Assembly: GCF_002902145.1 (NCBI RefSeq)
Contig: NZ_PPRF01000017.1
Span: forward strand, 105,355-169,354
Length of the DNA: 64,000 nucleotides
Reading direction: 5' to 3'
From: Staphylococcus rostri
GTDB lineage: Bacteria > Bacillota > Bacilli > Staphylococcales > Staphylococcaceae
A program made the position numbers and the translations under genes. The notes beneath the pieces were generated by a model, which had not been told where the DNA came from, did not search any database, and saw only the letters and a list, made by a program, of their open reading frames with translations. Below, one piece after another: positions 52,636 to 62,140 of the stretch (position 1 is the first letter of the stretch; each line of letters opens with the position of its first letter).

Positions 52636-55600
52636 ATGGTAAAAAAGCTCATTGATTTTTCATTATCGAATAAGTTTGCCATTATGTTGATGGTGTTACT
52701 TGTCGTATTAGGTGGTGTGTTCGCAAGCTTTAAGATGAAGTTAGAGCTGTTGCCGGATACTGAACCGCCAATGTTGACGATTACTACGGCAATGCCTGGT
52801 GCAACACCTGAGACGGTAATGAAAGAAGTAAGCGATCCAATAGACGAAGCGATTCGCGGGATGTCAGACGTGTCGAGCGTTAAAACTGAGTCACTTGCTA
52901 ACGCATCGTTGATAACCGTCAATTTTAATGAACAAACAGATATGGATCGTGCAGAACAAGATATTGATAAGGCGTTGAAAAAGCTGGAATTTGAAGAAGG
53001 TGTAGAAAAACCTGAAATTCAGCGTAACTCACTGTATGCTTTTCCAGTCGTTGCATATTCAATCTTGCATGAACAAAATGACATTAAACAAAGTACAAAA
53101 GATGTCGAGAACAACTTAATTCCGAAGTTACAAGAAATTGACGGCGTTCAGCGTGCGACAGTTAATGGTCAAACAAGCCGTCGTGTCAATATTGAGTTTG
53201 ATAATAAAAAGCTCGGTGCAGCTGGACTCAATCAAAAGCAGGTTATTGATTATATCGAAGCTGCAACTAAAGAAGTGCCACTTGGACTGTTCCAATTTGG
53301 CGATACAGAGAAATCGGTCGTAGTTGATGGTCAATTTGCTTCTGTAGGCGCCTTAAAAGATATGGAAATCCCACTATCTATTGCACAACAAGGGGATGAC
53401 GCTGAAGGTACATCAGCACCAAGTCCAACGCCACAAGCAAGTGCAGGTCAACAACAATCCGTACCGTTAAAAGACGTTGCGAAAGTGACGCTTGCGGATG
53501 AACGTGAATCTATTTCGCGTACGAACGGTAAAGATGCTGTCGATATTCAAGTGATTAAGGCACAGGACGCCAACACAGTCGCTGTAGCTAAAGAAGTCGA
53601 TAAAACGATCAAACAGTTCGTTGATGAACGTAAAGACTTAAAAGCCGTTCAAATTATGGATACAGCAAAACCGATTCAAGATTCCTTGAATACGATGATT
53701 GAAAAAGCATTAATCGGCTCTATCGTTGCCGTTATTGTGATTATGCTGTTCTTACGTAACTTCCGCATGACAGCAATTTCTATCGTCTCGATTCCGCTCT
53801 CACTATTAATCGCAATGGTCGCATTAAAGTTATCAGACGTATCATTGAACATTTTAACGTTAGGCGCGTTGACTGTTGCCATTGGTCGTGTGATTGATGA
53901 CTCGATTGTTGTTATCGAAAATATTTATCGTCGACTGACCAGATCGGATGAACGTTTGTCAGGCGATGCACTCATCGTATCAGCGACGAAAGAAGTCTTT
54001 ATTCCAATCATGTCATCAACGATTGTGACGATTGTCGTATTTGCACCGCTTGCATTCGTTACTGGTATGGTTGGCCAAATGTTCCGACCGTTCGCCTATG
54101 CGATTACATTTAGTTTATTGGCATCACTGCTCGTATCGATTACCATCGTGCCAGTGTTAGGTTCCGTATTCTTCAAACGTGGACTTGCTAAAAAACCAGC
54201 TTCACACACAGGTGTTGTTGGTCAACGATATAAGCGTATACTGAGCTGGAGTTTGGATCATAAATGGATTGTGATGATTTTAAGTACGGTCCTATTAGTC
54301 GCAAGTATCGGTTTAGGTATGGCAAAAGTCGGTACAAGCTTTATCTCAACAGGTGAAAATAAATTTATGGCGCTCACATATTCGCCAAAACCTGGGGAAA
54401 CACAAGAGAACGTCTTAAAACATGCAGAAGCCGTAGAACGTTATTTGCAGAAAAATAAATACGTTGAGAATGTCCAATACTCTGTTGGGGGTGCGTCTCC
54501 TGTCGATCCAACAGGTAGCACAAACAGTATGGCGTTAATGGTTCAGTATGACACAAAAACACCAAACTTTGATGAAGAACCGCAACGTGTCTTAGATCAT
54601 ATTAAGACATACAAACATCCGGGTGATTGGAAAAACCTTGATATGAGTACAGGTGCTACATCAAATGAATTGAATGTACAAGTGACAGGACCATCACCAG
54701 AACGTTTAGAAGGTACTGTGAACAAAGTAACGAAAATGATGCAAAAAGTAGATGGCTTAACAAATGTCAAAGCAGATTTAGCTGAAACATATGAACAATA
54801 CCAAGTGAAGGTGGACTCTGATAAGGCAGGGGAGTATGGTATTACAGCAGGACAACTTGCGATGATGTTAAACGCCAATATTCCTGATACGACCGTGTCT
54901 AAAGTAAAAGAGCAATCGCAAACTTATGATGTCGTTGTGAAACAGAAAAAAGAAACAGAGTGGACACAGCAAAAACTTGAACAAACACCAATTCCAACAG
55001 CGACTGGTGAAGCTGTGACATTGAGTGATATCGCAACTTTAGAGAAATCAACAACACCGAACAAGTTGATTAAAGAAGGTGGCGACTATGCAACAACGGT
55101 AACAGGTAAAATCTCTGGGGACGATGTAGGTGCTGTATCTCAGGATGTGATGAAAGGTCTGAATAAGATAGAGAAACCTAATGATGTGAAAACATCTCTT
55201 GGTGGTACGAATGAAGATATTTCATCTGCATTTACACAATTGATGTATGCGATGCTCGCAGCCATTTTAATCGTCTATCTCGTACTTGTATTGACGTTCA
55301 AAGGTGGCTTAGCGCCATTTACGATTCTGTTCTCATTACCGTACACAGTAATTGGTGTCGTTTTCGCATTAATTATAACGGGTGAAACATTGTCAGTACC
55401 AAGTATGATCGGTATGTTGATGCTAATCGGTATCGTTGTAACTAATGCCATCGTATTGATCGACCGTGTGATTAACAACGAAGCGGCAGGCATGTCGATG
55501 AAAGAGGCATTGCTAGAAGCGGGTGGCACACGTATCCGTCCAATTTTAATGACAGCAATTGCAACAATCGGTGCCTTGATTCCATTGCTATTTGGTCAAG

Positions 55601-55761
55601 ACAGTTCCGTACTGATTTCTAAAGGACTTGCGGCAACGGTAATCGGTGGTTTACTATCATCAACACTCTTAACATTGATTGTTGTACCGGTTATTTATGA
55701 AGTGTTATTTACGCTTAAAAACAGATTGACAAAAAAGTCTGAAAACATTGACGTGCGTTAA
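52636..55761 (+). CDS. RND-family efflux transporter (AcrB/SwrC-like)
   Basis: A 1041-residue proton-driven efflux protein with the usual two repeats of six membrane segments and two large extracellular loops. First segment at about residues 13-31, then KLELLPDTEPPMLTITTAMPGATPETV as in AcrB relatives. Segments resume near 350. The relay Asp residues lie in GRVIDDSIVVIENIYRRL near residue 417. Residues about 250-276 are a Ser/Pro/Thr/Gln-rich insert (EGTSAPSPTPQASAGQQQS) in the porter loop. Closest by eye to Bacillus SwrC and the S. aureus gene next to fmhB. No membrane-fusion partner is adjacent. GGGAGGAG precedes the ATG. Confidence 0.93.
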   Translation: MVKKLIDFSLSNKFAIMLMVLLVVLGGVFASFKMKLELLPDTEPPMLTITTAMPGATPETVMKEVSDPIDEAIRGMSDVSSVKTESLANASLITVNFNEQTDMDRAEQDIDKALKKLEFEEGVEKPEIQRNSLYAFPVVAYSILHEQNDIKQSTKDVENNLIPKLQEIDGVQRATVNGQTSRRVNIEFDNKKLGAAGLNQKQVIDYIEAATKEVPLGLFQFGDTEKSVVVDGQFASVGALKDMEIPLSIAQQGDDAEGTSAPSPTPQASAGQQQSVPLKDVAKVTLADERESISRTNGKDAVDIQVIKAQDANTVAVAKEVDKTIKQFVDERKDLKAVQIMDTAKPIQDSLNTMIEKALIGSIVAVIVIMLFLRNFRMTAISIVSIPLSLLIAMVALKLSDVSLNILTLGALTVAIGRVIDDSIVVIENIYRRLTRSDERLSGDALIVSATKEVFIPIMSSTIVTIVVFAPLAFVTGMVGQMFRPFAYAITFSLLASLLVSITIVPVLGSVFFKRGLAKKPASHTGVVGQRYKRILSWSLDHKWIVMILSTVLLVASIGLGMAKVGTSFISTGENKFMALTYSPKPGETQENVLKHAEAVERYLQKNKYVENVQYSVGGASPVDPTGSTNSMALMVQYDTKTPNFDEEPQRVLDHIKTYKHPGDWKNLDMSTGATSNELNVQVTGPSPERLEGTVNKVTKMMQKVDGLTNVKADLAETYEQYQVKVDSDKAGEYGITAGQLAMMLNANIPDTTVSKVKEQSQTYDVVVKQKKETEWTQQKLEQTPIPTATGEAVTLSDIATLEKSTTPNKLIKEGGDYATTVTGKISGDDVGAVSQDVMKGLNKIEKPNDVKTSLGGTNEDISSAFTQLMYAMLAAILIVYLVLVLTFKGGLAPFTILFSLPYTVIGVVFALIITGETLSVPSMIGMLMLIGIVVTNAIVLIDRVINNEAAGMSMKEALLEAGGTRIRPILMTAIATIGALIPLLFGQDSSVLISKGLAATVIGGLLSSTLLTLIVVPVIYEVLFTLKNRLTKKSENIDVR

Positions 55762-55787
55762 ATCCTTCTGTAAGATAAACATATTAT

Positions 55788-55826
55788 AAAGAGGCTGAGG
55801 CATAACTATGTGTCTCAGCTTTCGTT
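55788..55826 (+). terminator. GGCTGAG-type hairpin after RND gene
   Basis: GAGGCTGAGGCA pairs with TGTCTCAGCTTTC through GCTGAG/CTCAGC. It is related to the TGGGACA hairpins elsewhere in the window; the T-run is short. Confidence 0.6.
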
Positions 55827-55845
55827 ACATATAGGGGTGGATAGC

Positions 55846-57000
55846 ATGGCTTATACCAGTTTATTAGCACAAATTCCAGAGAGTTATTTCGGCAAGACGA
55901 TGGGGCGTAAAGTGACGCATGGCCCGTTACCATTGATTAACTTAGCGGTCGGAATTCCAGATGCCGATACACCACAGCGTATATTAGACGCACTAACTGA
56001 GGCGATTGTAAAACCGGAGAATCAAAAGTACCTTGCATTTCAAGGGAAAACGCATTTTAAAGAGGCGATTGTGTCGTTCTATCAACGGCATTTTGGTGTG
56101 ACCTTAGATCCCGAGACGGAGGTATGCCTGTTATATGGCACAAAGAACGGTTTAGTTGCATTACCTACGTGTGTGATTGAACCGGGGGATGAAGTTTTAT
56201 TACCGGATCCAGGATATACGGATTATGAAGCGGGTGTACATTTAGCACATGGTGTACCGAAACGCCTTAAACTATCGCCAGAACAGCATTATTTACCGAA
56301 TTGGGATGCGGTAGATACATCAGATACGAAATTAATCTATTTAACGTATCCGAACAATCCAACGGGCTCTGTAGCGACACCGGAATTTTTCCAACAGACG
56401 ATTGACCATTTTCGCGGGACACCTACTAAGATTGTGCATGACTTTGCCTATCAAGCGTTTGGTTTTGATGCACCTAATCCAAGTATACTAGCTGCCAAAG
56501 GTGCGAAAGATGTTGCTGTTGAAGTCTTTTCGTTTTCTAAGGGATACAATATGTCTGGTTATCGTGTAGGTTTCGCAGTAGGGAATGCGGAAATCATAGC
56601 CAATCTACAAAAGTATCATACACATACACAAGCAGGTATGTACGGTGCACTTCAAGATGCGTGTACCGTTGCTTTGAACGAATGCGATGACACATTGGTT
56701 CAGCAAAGTGAGGTATTCCGTAGACGTCGTGATATGATTGAGGATGTACTTACGAAGCATCATATTCCGCATGAGCCAATCAAAGGGGGCATTTTCTTAT
56801 GGTTACAATGTCCACCTAATATGTCGAGCGATGACTTTATCACGTATTTATTACAAGAACAATCGATATTGGCTGCGCCGGGTCACCCATTTGGTGAAGA
56901 AGGTGAAGGGTATGTACGTGTATCCTTTGCGATTGATGAGCAACAGCTCGATGAAGCACTTAAACGCTTAGCAACACTCGAATTACTGTATCAAGCATAG
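55846..57000 (+). CDS. PLP-dependent class I/II aminotransferase
   Basis: A 384-residue fold-type I aminotransferase. Key stretches: NLAVGIPDADTPQRILDAL near residue 30, the PLP-phosphate region LLYGTKNGLVALPT near 105, TYPNNPTGSVAT near 170 with the Asn, VHDFAYQAFGFD near 200 with the Asp, and SFSKGYNMSGYRVGF near 235 with the Schiff-base Lys. Arg for the carboxylate is in YVRVSFA near 360. Substrate unknown; it resembles the MalY-independent group of aspartate-type enzymes. GGGGTGG precedes the ATG at 55846; an in-frame upstream ATG falls in the hairpin. Confidence 0.88.
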   Translation: MAYTSLLAQIPESYFGKTMGRKVTHGPLPLINLAVGIPDADTPQRILDALTEAIVKPENQKYLAFQGKTHFKEAIVSFYQRHFGVTLDPETEVCLLYGTKNGLVALPTCVIEPGDEVLLPDPGYTDYEAGVHLAHGVPKRLKLSPEQHYLPNWDAVDTSDTKLIYLTYPNNPTGSVATPEFFQQTIDHFRGTPTKIVHDFAYQAFGFDAPNPSILAAKGAKDVAVEVFSFSKGYNMSGYRVGFAVGNAEIIANLQKYHTHTQAGMYGALQDACTVALNECDDTLVQQSEVFRRRRDMIEDVLTKHHIPHEPIKGGIFLWLQCPPNMSSDDFITYLLQEQSILAAPGHPFGEEGEGYVRVSFAIDEQQLDEALKRLATLELLYQA

Positions 57001-57004
57001 ATAA

Positions 57005-57061
57005 CAAAAAGCACCGCCATAATATCTCTGATGGATTCAAAGGTATTATGAGCGGTGCTTA
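57005..57061 (-). terminator. Bidirectional terminator
   Basis: AAAAGCACCG-CCATAATA pairs with TATTATGAGCGGTGCTT; the minus strand ends in TTTTTG. It separates the aminotransferase from the converging membrane gene. Confidence 0.85.
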
Positions 57062-57076
57062 TGTATAGATGTAAAA

Positions 57077-57394
57077 TTAAACAAGAATCACTGTTACAAC
57101 GACATAAACGACTATGATTAATAGCGTCATCATATTGAGTATTTGTACGCCTTTATGATCTTGTTTGTAATGCTTAAAGGCTGTAATTTCAATGTTACCA
57201 ATCAACATAAATAAAACTGCGAGCAACCACCACGTCTCTGAGGGATAGTATAAAAGTGATGTTGCAACGACAATAATAAGCAAGATTGCCATAATGATAC
57301 GTAAAATTTTTGGTAATAAAAGATCCATCTTGAAAATACTGATATATGCTACGATGAGATACATCAGTGGTAACAGAATAAGGTAAACTAACAT
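57077..57394 (-). CDS. Membrane protein, 105 aa
   Basis: Four hydrophobic segments with a short polar loop AFKHYKQDHKGVQ near residue 73. AAAGGATG precedes the ATG at 57394. No family recognised. Ends at the shared terminator, so it is probably monocistronic. Confidence 0.7.
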   Translation of the reverse strand: MLVYLILLPLMYLIVAYISIFKMDLLLPKILRIIMAILLIIVVATSLLYYPSETWWLLAVLFMLIGNIEITAFKHYKQDHKGVQILNMMTLLIIVVYVVVTVILV

Positions 57395-57560
57395 TAGGAT
57401 ACATCCTTTCTATAAGCGCGCCATTAAGATAGCTGCGCCAAAACGTCACACTTGCATACGTGTACGGAGCAGAAATTACTTGTGAGATTCAATGCGTGTG
57501 AAGCTTCATATGTATGGCATAGAACTGATAATGCAGTCGCCACACACCACGAGTACGTAA

Positions 57561-57725
57561 TTATGTACGGAGCTTTGCGCGTACTTCAGCGATTTGTTGC
57601 TCGATTGCTTCAAGTTGTTTAATCAGTGGATCTACTTGCTGAGCAGTCGATTCTCGCTTTTCTAAGTCACCTTGTAAACGGACATAATCCATTTTAAGCT
57701 CTTCTAATTGTTGTGCTAAGTCCAT
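57561..57725 (-). CDS. Small coiled-coil protein, 54 aa (SE1832-family-like)
   Basis: A short, highly charged protein, MDLAQQLEELKMDYVRLQGD then LEKRESTAQQVDPLIKQLEA, which should form a helical hairpin coiled coil. AAGGAGGGTG precedes the ATG at 57725. It resembles the small staphylococcal SE1832 family as I remember it. Function unknown. Confidence 0.7.
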   Translation of the reverse strand: MDLAQQLEELKMDYVRLQGDLEKRESTAQQVDPLIKQLEAIEQQIAEVRAKLRT

Positions 57726-57835
57726 ACAACACCCTCCTTGTTTCAATTGTAATAATTATAGCATGTTACCATTGCAATAATAAAACTTTTTACAGTACGA
57801 TATAGCAGTAATCATGAGATGAAAGGGGGAGACAC

Positions 57836-58750
57836 ATGACTGCAAAATTTTTAACGATTCTATTGTTGATTGGCATTGGCTATCTTTTAAAACGCATCGG
57901 TTATATTTCAGGTAAAGATAGTCGTGTCATTTCGACGTTAGTGCTTAACCTTACGTTACCAGCAGTCGTTATCGTCAATCTGAACGACGTTGAACTCACA
58001 CCGTCACTATCCATTTTGCCGATTATGATGATCTTATACGGTATCATTGCGAAAGTGCTGATTGTCGTGATGTTTCTGAAATATAACAATGAAGTACGTG
58101 GGACTGTAGCAATTATGATGGGGAGTATGAACATCGGCATCTTTGCCTACCCACTCGTCCAACAAATTTGGCCAGATAAAGGGCTTATTTATTTTGGAAT
58201 GGCAGATATTGGTGGCGCAATCGTAATGTTTGGTATGACATATTTTGCAGCCTCATATTTTCAAAATGTGAGTGGTGGCCTAGACCCTAAAAGAATGCTG
58301 ATGAATTTATTAAAGTCTGTACCATTAATGACTTATGTCGTAATGCTAGGTCTCAATCTCGTACATATCCATTTACCAAGTCCAGTTATTGATTTTTTTG
58401 GTGTCATCGGTGCAGCCAACTTGCCACTTTCCATGTTGTTGCTCGGAGTCTTAATGGACTTCAAATTAGATCGCCGTTTCTTGCCATTGACGCTTAAATA
58501 CTTAAGCGTACATTATGGGTTCGGCTTTTTATTCGGTACGCTCGTTTATTTCTTTTTACCTGTACAAGACGACATGATTAAGACGACCCTGCAATTGATT
58601 TGGCTCATGCCCGTCGGTGTCGCAGCATTGTCCTATGCCGTTCAATTTCGCTATCGCACACTACCTGTCATCGCCATGGCGAGCAACATTACAATCGTTA
58701 TCAGTATTATCATTCTCTATGTCTACCAAGCGTTGTTTATTGGCGGATAA
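57836..58750 (+). CDS. AEC-family transporter
   Basis: A 304-residue membrane protein of the auxin efflux carrier family, with about ten segments. The N-terminus ILLLIGIGYLLKRIGYISG, then LNLTLPAVVIVNL, and the central GSMNIGIFAYPLVQQIWPD crossover are typical. Bacterial members export or import organic acids such as malate. GGGGGAGACAC precedes the ATG. Substrate unknown. Confidence 0.9.
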   Translation: MTAKFLTILLLIGIGYLLKRIGYISGKDSRVISTLVLNLTLPAVVIVNLNDVELTPSLSILPIMMILYGIIAKVLIVVMFLKYNNEVRGTVAIMMGSMNIGIFAYPLVQQIWPDKGLIYFGMADIGGAIVMFGMTYFAASYFQNVSGGLDPKRMLMNLLKSVPLMTYVVMLGLNLVHIHLPSPVIDFFGVIGAANLPLSMLLLGVLMDFKLDRRFLPLTLKYLSVHYGFGFLFGTLVYFFLPVQDDMIKTTLQLIWLMPVGVAALSYAVQFRYRTLPVIAMASNITIVISIIILYVYQALFIGG

Positions 58751-58762
58751 CAGAATATAAAA

Positions 58763-58804
58763 GCTGACTAGAAGCGTAGCGGCAATGCAATACTTCTAGT
58801 CAGC
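58763..58804 (+). repeat. Perfect hairpin at the end of AEC gene
   Basis: GCTGACTAGAAG pairs perfectly with CTTCTAGTCAGC around an 18-base loop. It runs straight into the CAGCCTT start of the repeat core next door. Confidence 0.75.
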
Positions 58805-58853
58805 CTTGGCGGGGGCTAGGACTCTTTTTAGAAAAACGAGACGCCCGTCCCAC
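58801..58853 (+). repeat. Composite intergenic repeat, core copy
   Basis: CAGCCTTGGCGGGGGCTAGG, ACTCTTTTTAGAAAAACGAG, ACGCCCGTCCCAC. The module order CAGCCTT - GGGAC-like - TTTTTAGAAAAA - TCCCAC is kept but the inner arms are diverged. It lies between converging genes. Confidence 0.75.
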
Positions 58854-58861
58854 TTCTTTTT

Positions 58862-59722
58862 CTAAAAATGACATTTAAATTTATGGTATTCATACTTAAT
58901 GCGGAAACCAAGTGTGTCAAAGCGAGAAACAAGTTGATGATTTTTACTTCTAATTTTGAAATGTACACTTTCCATACCGTCTCTAGCACATGCAAGATGA
59001 ATGGCGTGACGAATTAAATCGAAAGCAATGCCTTTCAATCGATAGTCTGAATGCGAAGAAAAGTATTTAATTTCGGCACAGTTATGTTCTCTGTCGTATA
59101 CAAGATATAAGTAGCCTTTGACGATACCTTCAGCGACGTATAGAAATAGCTGGTGGTCATCATCAAGCGTTGTTGTAATCTCTTCAGCAGTCATCGCATT
59201 GTGCACAAATGTGTTCTCGTGGAGCTTTTGGAAATATCGGAAATAGACGGGTGTGTAGTCGATAATCAAATGTGCGTGTTCCGTTTCGCCTAAATCATGC
59301 GATGTTTCTAAATAATAATCAGTGAATGTGTATGCAGCGCCAATTGACTTCATATACGCTTTAATTGCCGGGTGCGCTGTAGTATATGCAAAGTAATATG
59401 TTGAAGGGCGTGTATGATGTGCAGTCGCGGCGTCAAATAACTTTTTCAAGTCTGCTTCTGTAAAAGTCACACCTTGTCGATAGATAGGCCCAATGACTTG
59501 ATATTTATTGTCAGCATACGGTGTACAAATAAGCACCATTTGAATAGTTTCATCTGCCTCTACCACATAGAGCGTGTCGTTATGATATGCATCCGTTAAG
59601 AAAGCTTGTAAGGCTTCTTCACTGTGAACAGGGAGTTTATGTGTATACGACTGATTAACAGAGAGATTTGTCTGAATGAACGATACGATATGAGCAAAAT
59701 TTTGAATGCGTTGCGTTTTCAT
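58862..59722 (-). CDS. GNAT acetyltransferase, 286 aa
   Basis: The C-terminal half has the GNAT fold: AEGIVKGYLYLVYDREHNCAEIKYFSSH-type strands near residue 205-235, then SDYRLKGIAFDLIRHAIHLA, the acetyl-CoA loop region, and FDTLGFRIKYEYHKF at the end. The N-terminal half is a related but degenerate domain. GGGGGTC precedes the ATG at 59722; an upstream in-frame ATG at 59776 lacks a binding site. Substrate unknown. Confidence 0.76.
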   Translation of the reverse strand: MKTQRIQNFAHIVSFIQTNLSVNQSYTHKLPVHSEEALQAFLTDAYHNDTLYVVEADETIQMVLICTPYADNKYQVIGPIYRQGVTFTEADLKKLFDAATAHHTRPSTYYFAYTTAHPAIKAYMKSIGAAYTFTDYYLETSHDLGETEHAHLIIDYTPVYFRYFQKLHENTFVHNAMTAEEITTTLDDDHQLFLYVAEGIVKGYLYLVYDREHNCAEIKYFSSHSDYRLKGIAFDLIRHAIHLACARDGMESVHFKIRSKNHQLVSRFDTLGFRIKYEYHKFKCHF

Positions 59723-59890
59723 GGTCGACCCCCTAATAGAACGATTTAACTTTATTATAAAGACTTTACGCAACAAATCAAAATGGGCACACTCAATCTA
59801 CAAAACAACATGGTACAATTAAAAGACGATTATTAAAAAATTAACACGAATATAGATTTATAAAGAAAAGAACAGAAAAGGAGATTCATC

Positions 59891-62020
59891 ATGAAAGCAC
59901 TCATTTTAGCTGAAAAGCCATCAGTCGGTCGTGACATTGCGAAAGCCTTGCAAGTGAACACATCGAAAAACGGATACTTCGAAAACAATACGTATATCGT
60001 GACGTGGGCGCTTGGCCATTTGGTAACCAATGCGACACCAGAGCAATATGATAAAGCATTACAACAATGGCGCATGGAAGATTTGCCGATCATTCCAAAG
60101 CACATGAAAACAGTGATTATTAGTAAAACACGTAAACAATTTAATACAGTACAACATTTGATGAAACGAGAAGACGTCAATCAAATCATTATTGCAACAG
60201 ATGCTGGTCGAGAAGGAGAGCTCGTTGCACGTCTTATTATTGACAAAGCACGCATTCAGAAGCCGATTAAACGCTTATGGATCAGTTCCGTAACGACGAA
60301 AGCCATTCGTGATGGTTTCAAACATCTCAAAGACGGCAAGCAATATAACAACTTGTATCAAGCGGCATTAGCGAGAAGTGAAGCGGATTGGATTGTCGGT
60401 ATTAATGCAACGCGCGCACTGACAACGAAATACGATGCACAACTATCGCTCGGACGTGTCCAAACACCGACGATTCAACTCGTCCACTTGCATCAACAAG
60501 AAATCAAAGCGTTCAAACCGCAAGACTACTATACGTTATCACTCAAATTAAAAGGCACGCAGTTCAATTATCAGAATGAGAAACGTATCATGGACCGCAG
60601 TAAACTCGAGGCGCTCGTTGCACAACTTGCTAATCAACAGGCTGAGATTGTATCTGTTGAGACAAAACAGAAGAAGGCTTATCCAAATACACTGTTTAAC
60701 TTAACAGATCTACAACAGGCGGCATATCAGCGTTATCACCTTGGTGCAAAGCAAACGTTGAATACGCTGCAACAGCTTTATGAACGTCATAAGCTTGTGA
60801 CGTATCCACGTACAGACTCTAACTATTTAACAACAGATATGGCTGATACGTTAAAGGAACGTCTACAAGCAACGATGGCAACAGACTACCGTGATGTGGC
60901 GAAAACGTTGGTCCAACAGAAGTTTGATGGGAAGGCTAAATATATCAACAATCAAAAAGTGTCAGACCACCATGCGATTATTCCCACAGAGGTACGTCCT
61001 AACATGAACGACCTAACGCCTACTGAACAGAAGGTCTACTTGCTCATTGTGCAGCGCTTTTTGGAAGTATTATCGCCACCGTATCGTTATATTGAACAAA
61101 AAGTGATTGCACAAGCGGGGAATGCAACGTTTGTGAATCAAATGCAACAACCTGTCGAACTAGGCTTCAAGTGTGTTCAAACGACGGCGATGTCTCAGGA
61201 CGCGGCGCCGAAGTTTGAGGAGGGCGAACGCCTGAAGGTGCAGGAATCGGTAATTCAAACGCATCAAACGACACCGCCGCCGTATTTCAATGAGGGGACG
61301 TTGTTGAAGGCGATGGAGCGTCCAGACAAGTTCTTTGAATTACGCGACAAGAAGTCGGCTCAGACATTGAAGGCGACGGGCGGTATTGGTACGGTTGCAA
61401 CGCGCGCCGACATTATCGATAAACTGTACAGTATGAATGCAATCGAGAGTCAGGGCGGTAACATTAAAGTGACGTCAAAAGGACGACAAATCCTGGAGTT
61501 GGCGCCTGAAGCGTTAACGTCGCCGCTATTAACTGCTGAATGGGAAGATAAGTTGTTGCGTATTGAAAAGGGGCAACTCCAACGTAAACAATTTATTGGA
61601 GAAATGAAGACCTTTACGCAAGAAATTATTAAAGAAATTAAAAGCAGTGAACAGAAATACAAACATGACAACCTGACGTCTGCTGAATGTCCGACGTGTG
61701 GCAAGTTTATGCTGCGTGTGAAAACAAAGAATGGCTCAATGCTCGTTTGTCAGGATCCGAGCTGTAAGACGAAAAAGGATGTTAAGACGCCAACAAAAGC
61801 ACGTTGTCCGCAATGTAAGAAACGTTTGACAAAGTTTGGTACAGGTAAGCAAGCGACGTATCGTTGTAGCTGTGGTTACACGGAAACGCAAGAACAGATG
61901 GACAAGCGCTTTAAGAACAAAGGCAAGGACAAAGTGTCGAAACGAGAACTTAAGAAATATATGAAAGATGAGCAATTAGAGAATAATCCATTTAAAGAAG
62001 CATTGAAGGGATTAAAATAA
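59891..62020 (+). CDS. topB: DNA topoisomerase III TopB
   Basis: A 709-residue type IA topoisomerase that relaxes and decatenates DNA. The TOPRIM domain opens [17 protein letters not shown] with the catalytic Glu; [14 protein letters not shown] near residue 103 carries the acidic pair. The active Tyr305 is in [11 protein letters not shown]. Two C-terminal zinc motifs follow ([11 protein letters not shown] near 600 and [12 protein letters not shown] near 638). AAAGGAG precedes the ATG. Length agrees with S. aureus TopB. Confidence 0.96.
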   Translation: MKALILAEKPSVGRDIAKALQVNTSKNGYFENNTYIVTWALGHLVTNATPEQYDKALQQWRMEDLPIIPKHMKTVIISKTRKQFNTVQHLMKREDVNQIIIATDAGREGELVARLIIDKARIQKPIKRLWISSVTTKAIRDGFKHLKDGKQYNNLYQAALARSEADWIVGINATRALTTKYDAQLSLGRVQTPTIQLVHLHQQEIKAFKPQDYYTLSLKLKGTQFNYQNEKRIMDRSKLEALVAQLANQQAEIVSVETKQKKAYPNTLFNLTDLQQAAYQRYHLGAKQTLNTLQQLYERHKLVTYPRTDSNYLTTDMADTLKERLQATMATDYRDVAKTLVQQKFDGKAKYINNQKVSDHHAIIPTEVRPNMNDLTPTEQKVYLLIVQRFLEVLSPPYRYIEQKVIAQAGNATFVNQMQQPVELGFKCVQTTAMSQDAAPKFEEGERLKVQESVIQTHQTTPPPYFNEGTLLKAMERPDKFFELRDKKSAQTLKATGGIGTVATRADIIDKLYSMNAIESQGGNIKVTSKGRQILELAPEALTSPLLTAEWEDKLLRIEKGQLQRKQFIGEMKTFTQEIIKEIKSSEQKYKHDNLTSAECPTCGKFMLRVKTKNGSMLVCQDPSCKTKKDVKTPTKARCPQCKKRLTKFGTGKQATYRCSCGYTETQEQMDKRFKNKGKDKVSKRELKKYMKDEQLENNPFKEALKGLK

Positions 62021-62030
62021 TTAGTGTCTG

Positions 62031-62074
62031 AAAATCGAACGAAATTTAAATAAATAGATATAAAGTTCGTATTT
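62031..62074. promoter_or_regulatory. Paired PurR box
   Basis: AAAATCGAACGAA (62031-62043) and, on the other strand, AAATACGAACTTTA (62074-62061) are inverted copies of the PurR site AWWWCCGAACWWT, 17 bases apart, as in known PurR control regions. The permease start is about 70 bases downstream. Confidence 0.72.
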
Positions 62075-62140
62075 GATATTGAATTTCTGTGGTTACCGTA
62101 TTAGAATAAATGAGTATTTTAAATAAAGGAGCCAATTACA

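Noticed and set aside
57395..57560. Extra small gene between the 105- and 54-residue minus-strand genes
   Set aside because: No ORF with a convincing start; the sequence appears to be plain spacer.
62021..62140. Possible purine riboswitch before the NCS2 permease
   Set aside because: The conserved aptamer core is absent; the paired CGAAC boxes explain control better.
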